Positions 37,489 through 47,528 of a stretch of 64,000 nt of DNA are shown here, piece by piece. Origin of the DNA: Nigrospora sphaerica (taxonomy: Eukaryota > Ascomycota > Sordariomycetes > Amphisphaeriales > Apiosporaceae); assembly GCA_018287875.1 (NCBI GenBank), contig JAGVVL010000022.1:2728001-2792000 (forward strand). Direction: 5' to 3'. The notes under the pieces were generated by a model. That model saw only the letters and a program-made list of their open reading frames with translations. It did no database searches and was not told the DNA's origin. Position 1 is the stretch's first letter. Every line of letters starts with the position of its first letter. The translations under genes were made by a program, and so were the position numbers.

Positions 37489-39674
37489 CGGCCTCGTCGA
37501 TCACTGCTCGGCGCCTCGTCGTGGGTGGCCCTCCCTGGCCTTGTGCCCGGGTTACCGGGGCAAGGACCGCGTCCCCCCTGGCCACCCGCCGACCTTTTGT
37601 CTGTGTGCGTCACCATCGCCCGCACCGCCCCCACGTACGTCGCGGTCCCGACGTTTCTCGTGGTGCTGATCCTTGCCACCTGGTGTCGGACCTCGGCCGG
37701 CAGCTGGTCGACGAGTGCCAGTTTCATTGCTAGTGACGGAATCACGTCGTGGTAGCTGATCTCCCCAGCCATGTAGTCTGGTCGCCGCGATAGCGGATCC
37801 GCCGGGTTCGTGGCCCCCTTCCGATATTCCATATCGAAGTCAAAATGCGAGAGCCTGTACACCCATCTTGCGAGGCGGCCTCGTAAGTCTCTCGCCGGTG
37901 CTTCCACGACCCCTTTCAGTGCCTGGTGGTCGGTCCAGACCGTGAACTTGGCGCTCAGCCCCTCAAGGTAGTGTCTCCAATGCTCGAGTGATTCGACAAT
38001 CGCTAGCAGTTCCTTTTGGCCCGTGGCCCAGTTCAGCTCGGGCGCCGTGAGTTTCCGCGACCAGTAGGCGACTGGCCTCCACTCGCCACCTCCTTGTTTC
38101 TGTGATAGGATGCCTGAGACTGCCCTATCACTCGCGTCTGTCTCGACCCTGCTAGTTTTCTCCGGGTCCCAGTGTCGGAGCACCGTCGCCGAAGTGAACG
38201 CGTGCTTTAGCTCTTCGAACGCCTTCTGTGCGTCCAGGGGCCACTGGAACGGGCCCTTCTTCCGGCCGGCCTCCATGCCTTTCAGTAGCGCCGTAATCGG
38301 TGCCGTGATATGCGAGTACTTCGCAATGAACTTCCTATAGAAGTTGGTGAACCCTAGGAACACTTGGATGTCCCGGTACGACTCAGGAGGCTGCCATTCC
38401 TGCACGGCTATCACTCGTTTCGGGTCCATCTTTAAGCCTACTCGGCCGACCACGAATCCTAGGAACTCGATTTCCTCTTTAAAGAATTCGCACTTCGAGA
38501 TCTTCGCAAATAGCTCGTGCTCCTTCAGCCGTTCGCACACCATTCGGAGATGCGTCGCGTGTTCCTTCGCGTCCTGCGAGTAGATGACGATGTCGTCGAG
38601 GTAAACCACGCAAATGGTGTCAATGAGCCCTGCTAATGCCTTCTGCATATAGGCCTGAAACGTGGCGGGCGCGTTCGTGAGCCCCATGGCCATCACGTTA
38701 TACTCGAAGTGGCCGTACTTCGTTCGGAACGCGGTCTTCCAGCGGTCGCCCTCTGCGATTGCGAGGCGAAAATAGGCGTCTCGTAAATCCATCTTCGAGA
38801 ACACCTTCGCCGACCCCAGCTGATCCATCAGCTCGCTAATTAGCGGAAGCGGATATCGGTTCTTTACCGTGACCTTATTTAGGCCCCGGTAATCGACGCA
38901 TAGTCGTAGACTGCCGTCCTTTTTTGGCACGAATAGCACGGGTGCCCCCGCCGGGCTCGTGGAGTGCCTAATGCGACCGGTTTCCAACGCCTTCGCGAGG
39001 TACTCCTCGAGCTCCTTTCGTTGCGGTTCTGAGAGGGGATAGATAGGTCCGTGTGGAGGCTGTGCGCCGGGGATGAGGTCGATCGTGTGCGGTGTCTCTC
39101 CTAAAATAGGCGGCTCCGCGGCTGCGGACTCACTAAACACGACCTCGTACTCCTTTAAACAGGCTGGTAGCGCGACGGTCCCTATGGGCGGTTCGTCGTC
39201 AAGCCCCGGTATCGCCGACGCGTCACCTAACTCTAGCCTCGCTAGCTGGGCGATTAGCACCGGTTCGCCTTCGGTCGCTTCGCGGGCGAACTCCTCTGGC
39301 CCCACGAACTGCATCACTCTAAACGTGAACGTGTCTGGCTTTCGTGTGTCTAAGGTAATTCCCTCCCGCCCCATGCCCGGGCGGGACAGTAGCACCTGGG
39401 CCGCGTGCTTATCTCGGCGCACGACGAAGAACACCTGCGTGAACCTCCGTACCTGCCCTTGCACGTCTTGCATCTCTATCGCCGCTTCCACGGCGCCATA
39501 GCACCGTAGCGGCTGCCCGTCGACCCCTAAAAGTCGCGGCAGAGTTATGGGGACTTTCGTAACCCAACCCCTCGTGACGGCTCGATCCGCCGTCCGCTTT
39601 GCGATCACGTTGACCTCGGCCCCGAATCCAGGTCGATCCGAATCGGCTTCTTCGCTCGGCCGAGTTCGTCGCAT
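37308..39674 (-). pseudogene. Gypsy 1 pol, protease, reverse transcriptase and RNase H
   Basis: The protease body starts at AEVNVIAKR. The Asp-Ser-Gly active site sits just upstream in the gag frame (IDLDSG), so one base appears to be missing in a GGGG run. RT motifs follow: FVPKKDGSLRLCVDYRGLN, FSKMDLRDAYF and the catalytic YLDD (about 38592-38603). RNase H follows with ETDASDRAVSGIL and TDHQALKG. About the last 110 codons are out of frame with integrase. Confidence 0.93.
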
Positions 39675-41112
39675 AACTGGCCCGTGGTGCGCATGGCCGC
39701 GCCTAGCACCCCTGTCGCGCGGTGTGTGTCCGCTGAGTCGTCTTGCGCTCCGTCCGGCTCAGCTACACATTTCCCGCCTCGCTCGCGCTCCAGTCGGAGT
39801 CGGATCGGTACTGGGGCGTCTCTTGCTTCACCTCTGCCGCCTGGATCCGCGCGCCGGCCGCTCGTGTAGCGCCGGTGTGCGCCGCCGGGGATTGCCTGCC
39901 CGGCGGCTTGGCCGTACAATCCCGCTGGATATGGCCCCCTCGCCGCATTTATAGCAACGGACGTACTTCGGGCGGGGTCTCCTCTCGGTGGCGCCTGGGC
40001 CGAACCCCCTCGACGAACCTTCGACGCTGGTTGCACCACCGCCTGGTTCACATACCCCTGTCGGGTCCCGCTAAACTCGTGCTCGGCCCGGGGTCGCTTC
40101 CTTCCTCCCGGAGTCCCGTCGCGTGTCCCTTCGCGATCCCTTCGCTGATAAGGGGAGAGGATCTGCCATCGACGCTCCGCCTCGTGGGCGACCGCTTGGG
40201 CGTCGGTGATAGCAACGTTATCCCGAATGATGTCCATCCGTAGCCACGGTCGCAGCTTGAGTAGGAACTCGTGTGCGATGAGGGGCTGGCCTGCGATGCT
40301 CTCTCGAACCCGTCGCTGCCACGCGGACCACTCGTTATAGAACTGTGTCGGCGATTGGTCGGCCGTTTGCCGGATCCGTTGTAGCGCCGCCATTGACCTC
40401 TGCATATTCTGAGCCGGGTCGATGTGTTCCCGTCGAATGAACTTTAAGAAGTCTGCCCACTTGGCCTGCTCGCTGTATTTCCCTTGCGGGTATAGATCTT
40501 CGGCGTGGGTGCGCCACTCGCTTTGCAAGGCGTAGTCCACGTTGGTGAGGGCCCATTCGATATAGCGAGCATCCGTCTGGTCGGGTCGGCTCTCGTTTTG
40601 TTGTTCCACCGCCACGATCCAGCTTCGGATCTCCACGTGGGTCGAGGCCTCCTCTAGCTTCTTGCATGCGTAAGTCGGTGGCTTCTCGTACGTGCGCGGT
40701 TCTCCGCTCGTGCTCCGACTGGGCGGCGTTAGTCCTTGACCCCGTTGGCGGTCGGCTCGGTCCGCCGTCATCATCTCGATCATCTTCTGCTGTGTCTTCA
40801 GCAGCGCGCGGAGAAGGTCGTTCTCCCGCGTGGCGACCCGGAACAGATCGGACTCCGAGGGGTTGACATGTCGGGTCCCGGCGTTGGGCTTGGATCCGTT
40901 TCGCCGGATGGTCGCGGTTCGTCCGCGCCCGTGGGCCCTTCGTCCATTGGGAACGGGCGCCCCTCCACCGTGCCCGCTCCGGTAGTCAGGGCGCCGGGGA
41001 TCGCCGCGTTGCTCGGCGCGGCTGGCTCGTTGGCTCCTAACCCTAAGTTGGGGTGAGAGCTTGCTTGACCGGGCGTCGAGCTGTCGGGGCGCGATCGGGT
41101 AGCGGGTGCCAT
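39605..41112 (-). pseudogene. Gypsy 1 gag
   Basis: ATG at 41112 (MAPATRSRP) opens a Pro/Gly-rich head that runs to 40798. The capsid-like body (KKLEEASTHVEIRSWI, YIEWALTNVDYAL, EFLLKLRPWLRMDI) lies in another frame. The zinc knuckle is split between frames: CYKCG in one and GGHIQRDC in another, with one base missing in the GGGGG run near 39940. Gag is therefore not translatable as it stands. Confidence 0.85.
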
Positions 41113-41148
41113 AGCCGGCTCGTTCTCGTGGTGTAGAGATTGAAGAAT

Positions 41149-41381
41149 TGTAACGGAATGATACGAATCGAACGAGGTGACTATGTGCACGCAATTCCAA
41201 TGACTGGCTGGCTGTATTGACTTCAATCTGGCCGTCCCTCCGTTTGCGGGCGCGGCCAGATTCTGCATAAGGGCGCCCCGGATTAACGTGGCGCCGCTCC
41301 GCCGTTTCGGCGACCGCCCTGGCGCTTGCTTCCCGCCGGCGCGCCGACGCACCGCCGATCCGCCCGCCCGGCCCCTTTACA
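41149..41381 (-). repeat. 5' LTR of gypsy element 1
   Basis: Same 233 bp as 31977-32209. The right flank GCTTT is unrelated to the left flank AATCA. Confidence 0.93.
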
Positions 41382-41754
41382 GCTTTCTATTCTTAATTCT
41401 ATAAATCTTATGTTATATGGTATTTAAGTATAGCGTTAGTTATATATAAGCGTTTATAAAATATTGTTTACTAGTGCTTTAATAGTAGTTTTAAAACAAG
41501 ATCACTATGTAGTTAAAGATGTTTATATAATAAGGCGGACGACTTAAAAAAGGCGTTGTTTTTAACGCAGAGGCTAATAATTATTTTTTATTTATTTAAG
41601 TGGCTTTTTTAATAATAAAATACACTTTTTCTTTATAAGAGCGATTTTAACAAAGATAAAAAAGGAGTTTTTTTTTAAGTAAAGTAAAGTCTTTTTATTT
41701 AAAGAAAAGTCTATCTTAGTTAAAAAGGTTTTTAGGTTTAAAATATATTAAAAG

Positions 41755-42110
41755 TGGTGGTTCGATTAAAAAGAGAAAGCAATTTCTTTATAAAGGCTCT
41801 TTCGATCTCAGAAACCGTTCCTTAAAGATAAAAGAATACAGAAGAGTAGGAACTTTTCTAAAAGAGGGTCTAGAGTGAGATCTTTAAGCTGCTTACTTAT
41901 TTTTAAGACTATGTACATAAAGAAGAAAGATTTATCCCTTATTTATACTTTTTTAAACCCTTTATCCTCTTAATAATATGAAGAAGGGACGCGTAAGTGG
42001 ACGCGTAAGTGATGACGTGGCTTAGAAGTACGTGGAGGCTTGTGAAACCTCGTGGAAGTACGTAGAAACTCGTAGAAACTTATGGAAGGTTCCAAGTGAC
42101 GTAGGCCACA
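41755..42110. repeat. Dispersed repeat, copy 2
   Basis: A diverged copy of 31511-31850: the same order of GTGGTTCGATTAAAAA, TATAAAGGCTC, CCCTTTATCCTCTTAATAAT and ACGCGTAAGTG segments. The two copies flank the gypsy element in the same orientation. Confidence 0.65.
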
Positions 42111-42429
42111 TGTACAGAAAAAGTAGCCCTGGCTTTAGGGTAGGATGGCCCGTGCTCTCAGGTAAGGTAGCTCGAGCTTTAAGGCAGTCTTGGTTAAAAG
42201 ACTAGCTTTTTAGTAAGCGCATAGCTAAGTTTTTAATAAAGAATAACAGTATAAGAGTAAGCCTTATACTTTTAATAAAATATAAATATATAACGTAAAT
42301 AAGTATAATAGCTATTTAAACGTATTGTTTTAAATACTCGCAAGTAATTCTTTAAGATCTTTGATATTAATAATTGCTATAGATTGGTTTGATATTTTAA
42401 AAGTTGTGTTAAGCTTAAAAAAAAGTTAT

Positions 42430-42712
42430 GTAATATTAACTAATAAGTAAGTAAGCAAATAATAAAGTCGATTTAGATTTTATATTATAAGTTTATATAT
42501 TAATTTTATTAATATAACTTAGGCTTAATAAATAATCGTAACTTAAAGAGCTATAATAAAAGTCTTTTTGATTATAAACTTATATTTAAATATCTATTAG
42601 AGATCTGTATAAACAGAACTTAACAGAACTCTATTACAAAATAACTAATTTATAGCTAGTTTAGAATGTCTTAAAGATTGCCTTATAATGGTACGATCTA
42701 TCACAATCTATC
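42430..42712 (-). repeat. RIP-mutated LTR of the gypsy-2 family
   Basis: Aligns by eye along its length with the 289-bp LTR at 50690-50978, with C replaced by T and G by A. For example GAGTCGATTCAGGTTC becomes AAGTCGATTTAGATTT, and the end CCCGTGACAGTACTCC becomes CCGGTGATAGTATTAA. Most changes are at CA or TG dinucleotides. It continues a few bases into internal sequence and then stops before the pogo element. Confidence 0.75.
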
Positions 42713-42776
42713 CGGTGATAGTATTAACTTTATATTTACTCACTTGTAAGAAGATTAAATATATAAAGAGGAGATA

Positions 42777-42840
42777 AGCTCGAGCACCCCTTCGAGCGCC
42801 AGCCCCTTCGCGCGCCACCGGTTTCAGCCATGCCTCACGA
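42777..42840 (+). repeat. Left TIR of the pogo-like element
   Basis: 64 bp, the exact reverse complement of 44643-44706. Confidence 0.93.
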
Positions 42841-42906
42841 CGACCCCTGCAGACAAAAACACGAATATCTCGGGCGCCAGGATAGATATGAGCAAGCAGT
42901 TTAGCT

Positions 42907-44586
42907 TCAAGAGATCACGATACACTCTTCTACCTCTTCATCATCATCTTCATCCCAATCCTCCAGGTCTATCCAGTCCCCTTGGCCTGCAGGCTCGTCC
43001 GAGCTATCCGGCAGCACCCCCATCTCCCTTTTGACCCTCCTAACGTCTGACATCTGCACGAAGCGCTCCTGAGCGGTCGGCCTTACTCTACGACGCTTCT
43101 GGGGCCTCTGCCGTTCCAGGGCAGCCGCCAATTGGTCTCGTTCGTGTGTAAGGCTGGCGATCTGAGCGCAACTATCGTCAAGGGCCTTGCAGAGCTTCCT
43201 CGTGAGGAACCGAAAAGTCGGCTTGCTATAGGCTGGCTCCATCCCACGCAGGTCTCTGGCGATGCCATTCAATTGACGTGCGCTCCTTAGGGTCTGGAAC
43301 ACCACCGTAGACATCGCAGCCAGCGTATCGACCTCTGGATCCCTTAGTTCTGGTATTCTGGGTCGTTCTTCAAGGTCCTGGTCTCGCTGCCGCGCTAGTC
43401 GGCTGTTGAGGGCCTTAGACCGGTCCCTGGGAAAGATACCAGTTGCAATCCAGCCTGCTGCGATATTTGAAGGCGTGAAGGCCTCCTTCCTGGCCTTATT
43501 CCAGGCCTCCAGGAACTCTGGCTTGTTTGGAGTCATCGTGAGGCTGGAGGCGCACGCCTCACGCAGCTTAGTGCGGTATGCCCTCTTTAATACCGAAAAG
43601 GAGCCCAGATCCAGGGGCTGAAGCACCTGGGAGGTGTGCGCTGGCAGGAAATCCAGCCAGACCTTCGCCTCAAGGCAAGTTAACATGAAGGCCTCGTCAA
43701 CGTGGCTCCCATGGCCGTCCAGGATAAGATGCCTCCAGCCACCGTGGCGGGGCCTCGTTTCTGGCAGAAACACCTCCTTCAGCCAGCGCAGGGCTATTGA
43801 ATTGTTGGTCCAGCCGCTTTTCGAGGTGCAGAAATGCCAGTCCACGAAGTCCTCGTCGTTCACTTGGTTTACGAACCATTGCTGTTGGACCTCAGCGCCC
43901 TTAAAGATGACCAGGGGCGGCAGAACGCGGCCATCAGCGCTACCGCACTCCAGGATCGTCACCCACTCCCGATTTCCAGGATCCATGGTGTAGATTTTCC
44001 TCACGGCGGCTGGGCCGATAACCAAAGGGTTATCTCCAAGCCCAATCATGCTGCCAATCTCGTCCACGTTGTAGGTGTCCTCTAGCAACACCTCCGCGAG
44101 CTTAGGGTGGTCCAGACGATCGAAAAACTCCACGATATTAGTGTGCGAAGCGCCGTTAACGCGCAGAAAGTCGATGCCGGTGGCTCGGATAGACCTGACC
44201 TCTAGATGGCGGCGAAAAAACGCGACGTGCCAATGTTTACCAAGGTGATTTTGGCCTCCAGACTGACGATAGATCCGTAGCGCGTACAGGCGAAAACGGC
44301 TGTGCGGTGGTGCCCAGCCTAGTCTGGCTTGTAACAACACCCAGTCGACTAGTTGTTGTTCTTGGATTGGTGACAGGGACTGCCTCTTGGCGTTGAACTC
44401 CTTTCGAGTTATCGTGCCCTTAATGCGGCGCCTCAAATAGTCCTTGGAGACATGGAACTGCTTGGCGGTGGCTTTGATGGACTTGCCGGCGGTGATCTCC
44501 ACCAAGGCAAGCTCCAGCTGGTCTGGATCCATTTCGATACCTTCACGAGAAAGAGCAGAAGATAACGATTCTATCGAACTATCCAC
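42907..44586 (-). CDS. Pogo/Tigger-family transposase, full length
   Basis: 559 residues, uninterrupted. An N-terminal psq-like helix-turn-helix (about residues 20-65, TAKQFHVSKDYLRRRI) and a CENP-B-type DNA-binding domain (about 70-140) precede the DDE_1 catalytic core. That core has YNVDEIG (first Asp, about 174), ILDGHGSH (second Asp, about 282) and HTSQVLQPLDLG (third Asp). A basic segment and an acidic tail (DLEDWDEDDDEEVEE) follow. The family cuts and pastes DNA at TA sites. The gene fills the element between the TIRs and shows no stop or frameshift, so activity is plausible but untested. Confidence 0.93.
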   Translation of the reverse strand: MDSSIESLSSALSREGIEMDPDQLELALVEITAGKSIKATAKQFHVSKDYLRRRIKGTITRKEFNAKRQSLSPIQEQQLVDWVLLQARLGWAPPHSRFRLYALRIYRQSGGQNHLGKHWHVAFFRRHLEVRSIRATGIDFLRVNGASHTNIVEFFDRLDHPKLAEVLLEDTYNVDEIGSMIGLGDNPLVIGPAAVRKIYTMDPGNREWVTILECGSADGRVLPPLVIFKGAEVQQQWFVNQVNDEDFVDWHFCTSKSGWTNNSIALRWLKEVFLPETRPRHGGWRHLILDGHGSHVDEAFMLTCLEAKVWLDFLPAHTSQVLQPLDLGSFSVLKRAYRTKLREACASSLTMTPNKPEFLEAWNKARKEAFTPSNIAAGWIATGIFPRDRSKALNSRLARQRDQDLEERPRIPELRDPEVDTLAAMSTVVFQTLRSARQLNGIARDLRGMEPAYSKPTFRFLTRKLCKALDDSCAQIASLTHERDQLAAALERQRPQKRRRVRPTAQERFVQMSDVRRVKREMGVLPDSSDEPAGQGDWIDLEDWDEDDDEEVEECIVIS

Positions 44587-44642
44587 TATGGCTGTAGGCT
44601 AAGTGTGTGGCTAAATATCGTGGAGTGACATGGACGGAAGCA

Positions 44643-44706
44643 TCGTGAGGCATGGCTGAAACCGGTGGCGCGCGAAGGGGCTGGCGCTCGAAGGGGTGCT
44701 CGAGCT
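44643..44706 (-). repeat. Right TIR of the pogo-like element
   Basis: 64 bp, the exact reverse complement of 42777-42840, followed by target-site TA. Confidence 0.93.
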
Positions 44707-44708
44707 TA

Positions 44709-44835
44709 TTTAACTATTATTTATACACTTTAAAGCCTTATCTCTCTTAATAATAATAAAGAAAGAATGTGTAAGAGAACGTATAAGCGATTACGCAGCT
44801 TAAAAGCTTATAAAAGCTCTTAAAAGCTTCTGCGC
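44709..44835. repeat. Dispersed repeat, partial copy 3
   Basis: Resembles 41940-42060 (TTATTTATACACTTTAAAGCC, CTCTTAATAATAATAAAG, AAGCGATTACGCAGCTTA). It directly abuts the right TA of the pogo element. Confidence 0.5.
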
Positions 44836-44938
44836 GGGGGATAAGCCAGCGGTGGTAAAGAGAGCATGATAATTCTCGAGGGTAGCCGCGATAATAAAAA
44901 AGGATGGGCTTAGGGAGAGAGGGGCGGATGACGATGGG

Positions 44939-45400
44939 TTAGCGACACAAGGCACCACGGAGTTCTGGCGGTCGGGGCCCACGGATCACGTACATGGCTA
45001 CGAAGCAGACGACTAGGTGGAGGAGCGGCAAGAGTCTAACCACGGACATCGGCGGCGGAGTGGCGGCGGCACCGCCCAGGGCAAATGGGTTGGGTGCGGA
45101 GGCTACCACGACGATGGTGGCGATGATGGCGGTGACCCAGACGCCGATGGCCAGGCGCGACACCATCAGGCCGCCGGCCAGAGTGTACTCGCCAAAGAAG
45201 TGCGGGGCGCCGGGCGGCCGGAGACGGTTGCTACGCGCGCCCCGAAACTGGAAGTCGATGTAGACAAGGGACATGGCAGAGGCGGTCCGTTCACGGGCCG
45301 AGCGCACCAAGGCCAGAATAGCCAAGGCCAGGCCACTGCCGGCGGCCAGCAACAGGAGACACAGGGCGTCGTGAAGGTGGCCGAGTCCCTTGTCACCCCC
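44939..45400 (-). CDS. Possible small multi-pass membrane protein (hypothetical)
   Basis: A minus-strand frame of about 145 codons encodes three strongly hydrophobic segments: LHDALCLLLLAAGSGLALAI, VSRLAIGVWVTAIIATIVVV and VVRLLPLLHLVVCFVAMYVI. These are separated by an Arg-rich loop containing VYIDFQFRGARSNRL. It ends with a proper stop at 44939. No good ATG is in frame. A stop lies just upstream, so the N-terminus must come from another exon (perhaps within 45400-45600) or has been lost. The arrangement suits fungal four-helix membrane proteins, but I do not recognise the family. Confidence 0.4.
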   Translation of the reverse strand, partial: GGDKGLGHLHDALCLLLLAAGSGLALAILALVRSARERTASAMSLVYIDFQFRGARSNRLRPPGAPHFFGEYTLAGGLMVSRLAIGVWVTAIIATIVVVASAPNPFALGGAAATPPPMSVVRLLPLLHLVVCFVAMYVIRGPRPPELRGALCR

Positions 45401-46453
45401 TTACACCTCGGCCGTGCAAGTGCTGGCCGTCTCCTGCCCCCACATGGCCACAGATCTGTCCATGGGGGCCAGCCGGTAGCAGGGAATTGTAAGTTGAAGA
45501 AGCTGCGTGATGCCGTCATGCCCCAAAACCCCATTTCCAGCCAAGTGAGAGTCGCCTCAATCAATGCCTGGCCAGCGGGCAAGTTGAGGAAGTGATGGCC
45601 AGGACGACGGGCGGTTAGCCATGCCGGGAGAACGCGGGGGGTCCGATGAAAAGCATATCAGTGACGAGGGACGGGGCTGGATTATCTTGACGGTCACCGG
45701 TTAGCACGCTAATGAAAGGCGGCTCGGACACGGCCCGCAAAACGTGGAAAAGCCCCAGGCAGATTGGACGGCCGAGCCCATATAGGCGGTTACAGGAGCA
45801 GGTGATGCCCCCCAAAAACGCAGCGTAGCCGGGATTCTCTTGTACACAGTAGAGGACGTGGGCAGCGGGGGTGCCTACGCCTTCCCGTGGCAGGAGAGGG
45901 AAGGACGACCGAGTTCAAAAGTCTCATTGGAGAATCATGATGCCCTGCCGCTGTGCCGCGTACCATGTCGCGCAATGGTCTGGCGATCCCTGGTGGATAG
46001 GGGGGATGGATGTTGTTGTTGTTGTTGTTCTTACACCTAGCGACCTATCTAGGCCATGAGGACCCCCTGCGCATCTTAGCCTAGGAAAACCGTTCCGGGC
46101 TAACGTCCGGCCGGGTGAAAAACCTAGGTTCCGCTGCGTCGTACCGCTTCTATCTACTCTTTGACCTGCCATACCGAGAAGGGGGGGGATGGATGGAGAA
46201 GGCCGTGAGACCGCCCTATCCCCGTCCATTCCGCGTCGAGAGGCTCAACCCTGTAACAGCCGACCCCATCCATGGAATCTATCCCATTCGATGCATGGGT
46301 GCCGGTTTCAGCATGCTGTCTCGGCCGTCCTGTGCCCGTGACCTAGTCTGATGCACTCACCTGCGACCTTTTACAACTTGCGCCCACCATCCTATCTTTG
46401 TCACTTCATATGCAAGAATAAGCGCATTTTTTTCAACAATCCAATCAGAAACA
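45401..46453. other. Gene-poor segment before the tRNA
   Basis: Moderate-GC DNA without a supported gene. A short GTT microsatellite lies at 46012-46029. Upstream exons of the membrane-protein frame at 44939 may be in the left part. Confidence 0.4.
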
Positions 46454-46589
46454 GTCTTCGTGGCTCAGTTGGTTAGAGCGTTGGTCTCATATCGAGAGAT
46501 GTGACTTCTTGAAAAGAGAAGAAGGCAAGAACTCTTAGTCGTTCCTTCCTGATATCCAAAGGCCGCGAGTTCGAGTCTCGCCGAGGACA
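46454..46589 (+). tRNA. tRNA-Met (CAU, elongator) with a 62-nt intron
   Basis: The 7-bp acceptor stem GTCTTCG/CGAGGAC closes with discriminator A. D arm is GCTC...GAGC. The anticodon stem TTGGT/TCCAA has the U31-U39 mismatch also seen in yeast elongator tRNA-Met. The anticodon loop is CTCATA plus A, and the T arm is GCGAG-TTCGAGT-CTCGC. The intron, 46492-46553, lies after position 37, the canonical site. CCA is not encoded, as in eukaryotes. Confidence 0.92.
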
Positions 46590-46603
46590 GTGAATGACGG
46601 GTA

Positions 46604-46612
46604 TCTTTTTTA
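46604..46612 (+). terminator. RNA polymerase III terminator of the tRNA
   Basis: A run of Ts (ATCTTTTTT) about 15 bp after the tRNA end, the expected Pol III stop. Confidence 0.75.
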
Positions 46613-47203
46613 AACTCTATTGTGAGTTTTTCTTTTATCTCATTTATCTTTTTATTTCTCTCTCTTCTTTTATGTTTTCTTTTTCTTCTTCTTTAAAATG
46701 CCACTCTTTATCTTATTTACTATTTTAACGTTTTTATTATAACGTGGATGTCATACGAGTGGGCCAGTTATATAAGTGGGCCACTTCTAAGCATCTTCAC
46801 AACAAATCAATCAATTACTTAACCACAACGTTTTAAATTAATTCAAACTAATCGGAATCCGACTCTCAGGATGTTTCTACATCTATTTTACATGTTTGCG
46901 CATTATGCCAATTGCTGTTCGCAGATGCCACTCCTCGTGCGCGTTTCCTCTCTTAACTGCGTATCGACGTCCTTTTGATTTAAAAGATCTTGAGCCTTGC
47001 CGATCTCGAGTGTTCCTCCTTACCGTAAGCGTGTTTTATTTGCTCTCCGACGTTTTGCGAGGCTGGAATTCGCCTCTTGAAGGGTTTTGTTCTCCGCATG
47101 GGAGAAGGGCGACCTCGTGTATCATCGCCATTGCACCCTTAGCAAACTGGTCCACTGCCGATAAAATCGGTATTGGAGAGCTTCCTTAGTGACGGCGGAC
47201 TCG

Positions 47204-47528
47204 TGTTACAGGTTGGGACCTGGGAGATAGGCTCAGGCGCACCTGGCCTGAGCGTCTCACTAACCCCTCATATGAGGCTCCGAGTAGGTCTCTCCATTCG
47301 GACACCAGGCTAGTGGTCAAGACCAGGAGTGAGCTGAGCAGCGATCCGAACGTTCCGGTCCGAACGTTCCGGTCCGAACGTTCCGATCCGAACGTTCGGT
47401 CCGGCCTCGCAAGATTTAACGAGACGCTGCGCCCGGCCACCTGAGGACGATTCTCTTCTTTCTTTCCCATCTAGAAAATAAACAGCATTTGGCCCCTTCG
47501 ATAGTGCTTCAAGGCTCAGCCTCTCACA
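47204..47528. repeat. Solo LTR with 5-bp target duplication ACTCG
   Basis: 325 bp running TGTTACAGG to CCTCTCACA, flanked on both sides by ACTCG (47199-47203 and 47529-47533). Copy B has the uninterrupted site (GGCGGACTCGATTCTT near 50057), which proves the insertion and gives exact ends. No internal retrotransposon sequence remains. The family differs from gypsy 1 and gypsy 2. Confidence 0.9.
47346..47400. repeat. Four 14-bp tandem units in the solo LTR
   Basis: CCGAACGTTCCGGT is repeated about four times, each unit centred on the palindrome GAACGTTC. Such clusters in LTRs can be enhancer sites. The function here is unknown. Confidence 0.8.

Larger units (their letters stand above)
31977..41381 (-). 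mobile_element. Ty3/gypsy chromovirus, 9.4 kb, with an antisense spliced gene
   Basis: The element is bounded by two visually identical 233-bp LTRs (TGTAA...TTACA). Reading on the minus strand the order is 5' LTR (41149-41381), gag, protease, reverse transcriptase-RNase H, integrase with C-terminal chromodomain, a 3.7-kb extra segment with a gene on the opposite strand, a G-rich polypurine tract and the 3' LTR (31977-32209). LTR identity suggests recent insertion, yet gag-pol is broken by several one-base frameshifts. The five bases flanking each end (AATCA left, GCTTT right) do not match, so there is no target-site duplication. Confidence 0.92.
41382..42776. other. AT-rich RIP debris
   Basis: TA-rich DNA without open frames. 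It holds a second copy of the dispersed repeat (41755-42110) and a mutated LTR (about 42430-42712), listed separately. The rest, including 42110-42430, shows nothing I can name. Confidence 0.6.
42777..44706 (-). mobile_element. Apparently intact pogo-like DNA transposon, 1.93 kb
   Basis: Perfect 64-bp terminal inverted repeats (42777-42840 and 44643-44706, starting AGCTCGAGCACCCCTTCGAG) enclose a complete transposase gene. A TA dinucleotide flanks both ends (42775-42776 and 44707-44708), as expected for Tc1/mariner-pogo insertion. It is GC-rich and sits inside AT-rich RIP debris, so it arrived after that mutation. The only related sequence in the window is the decayed copy at 1-1021. Confidence 0.93.

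Noticed and set aside
31972..41386. Target-site duplication for gypsy 1
   Set aside because: AATCA and GCTTT do not match and no 4-6 bp shift makes them match.
47344..47405. CRISPR-like array or origin from the 14-bp tandem repeats
   Set aside because: The units are directly adjacent without spacers, lie inside a solo LTR, and the genome is eukaryotic.
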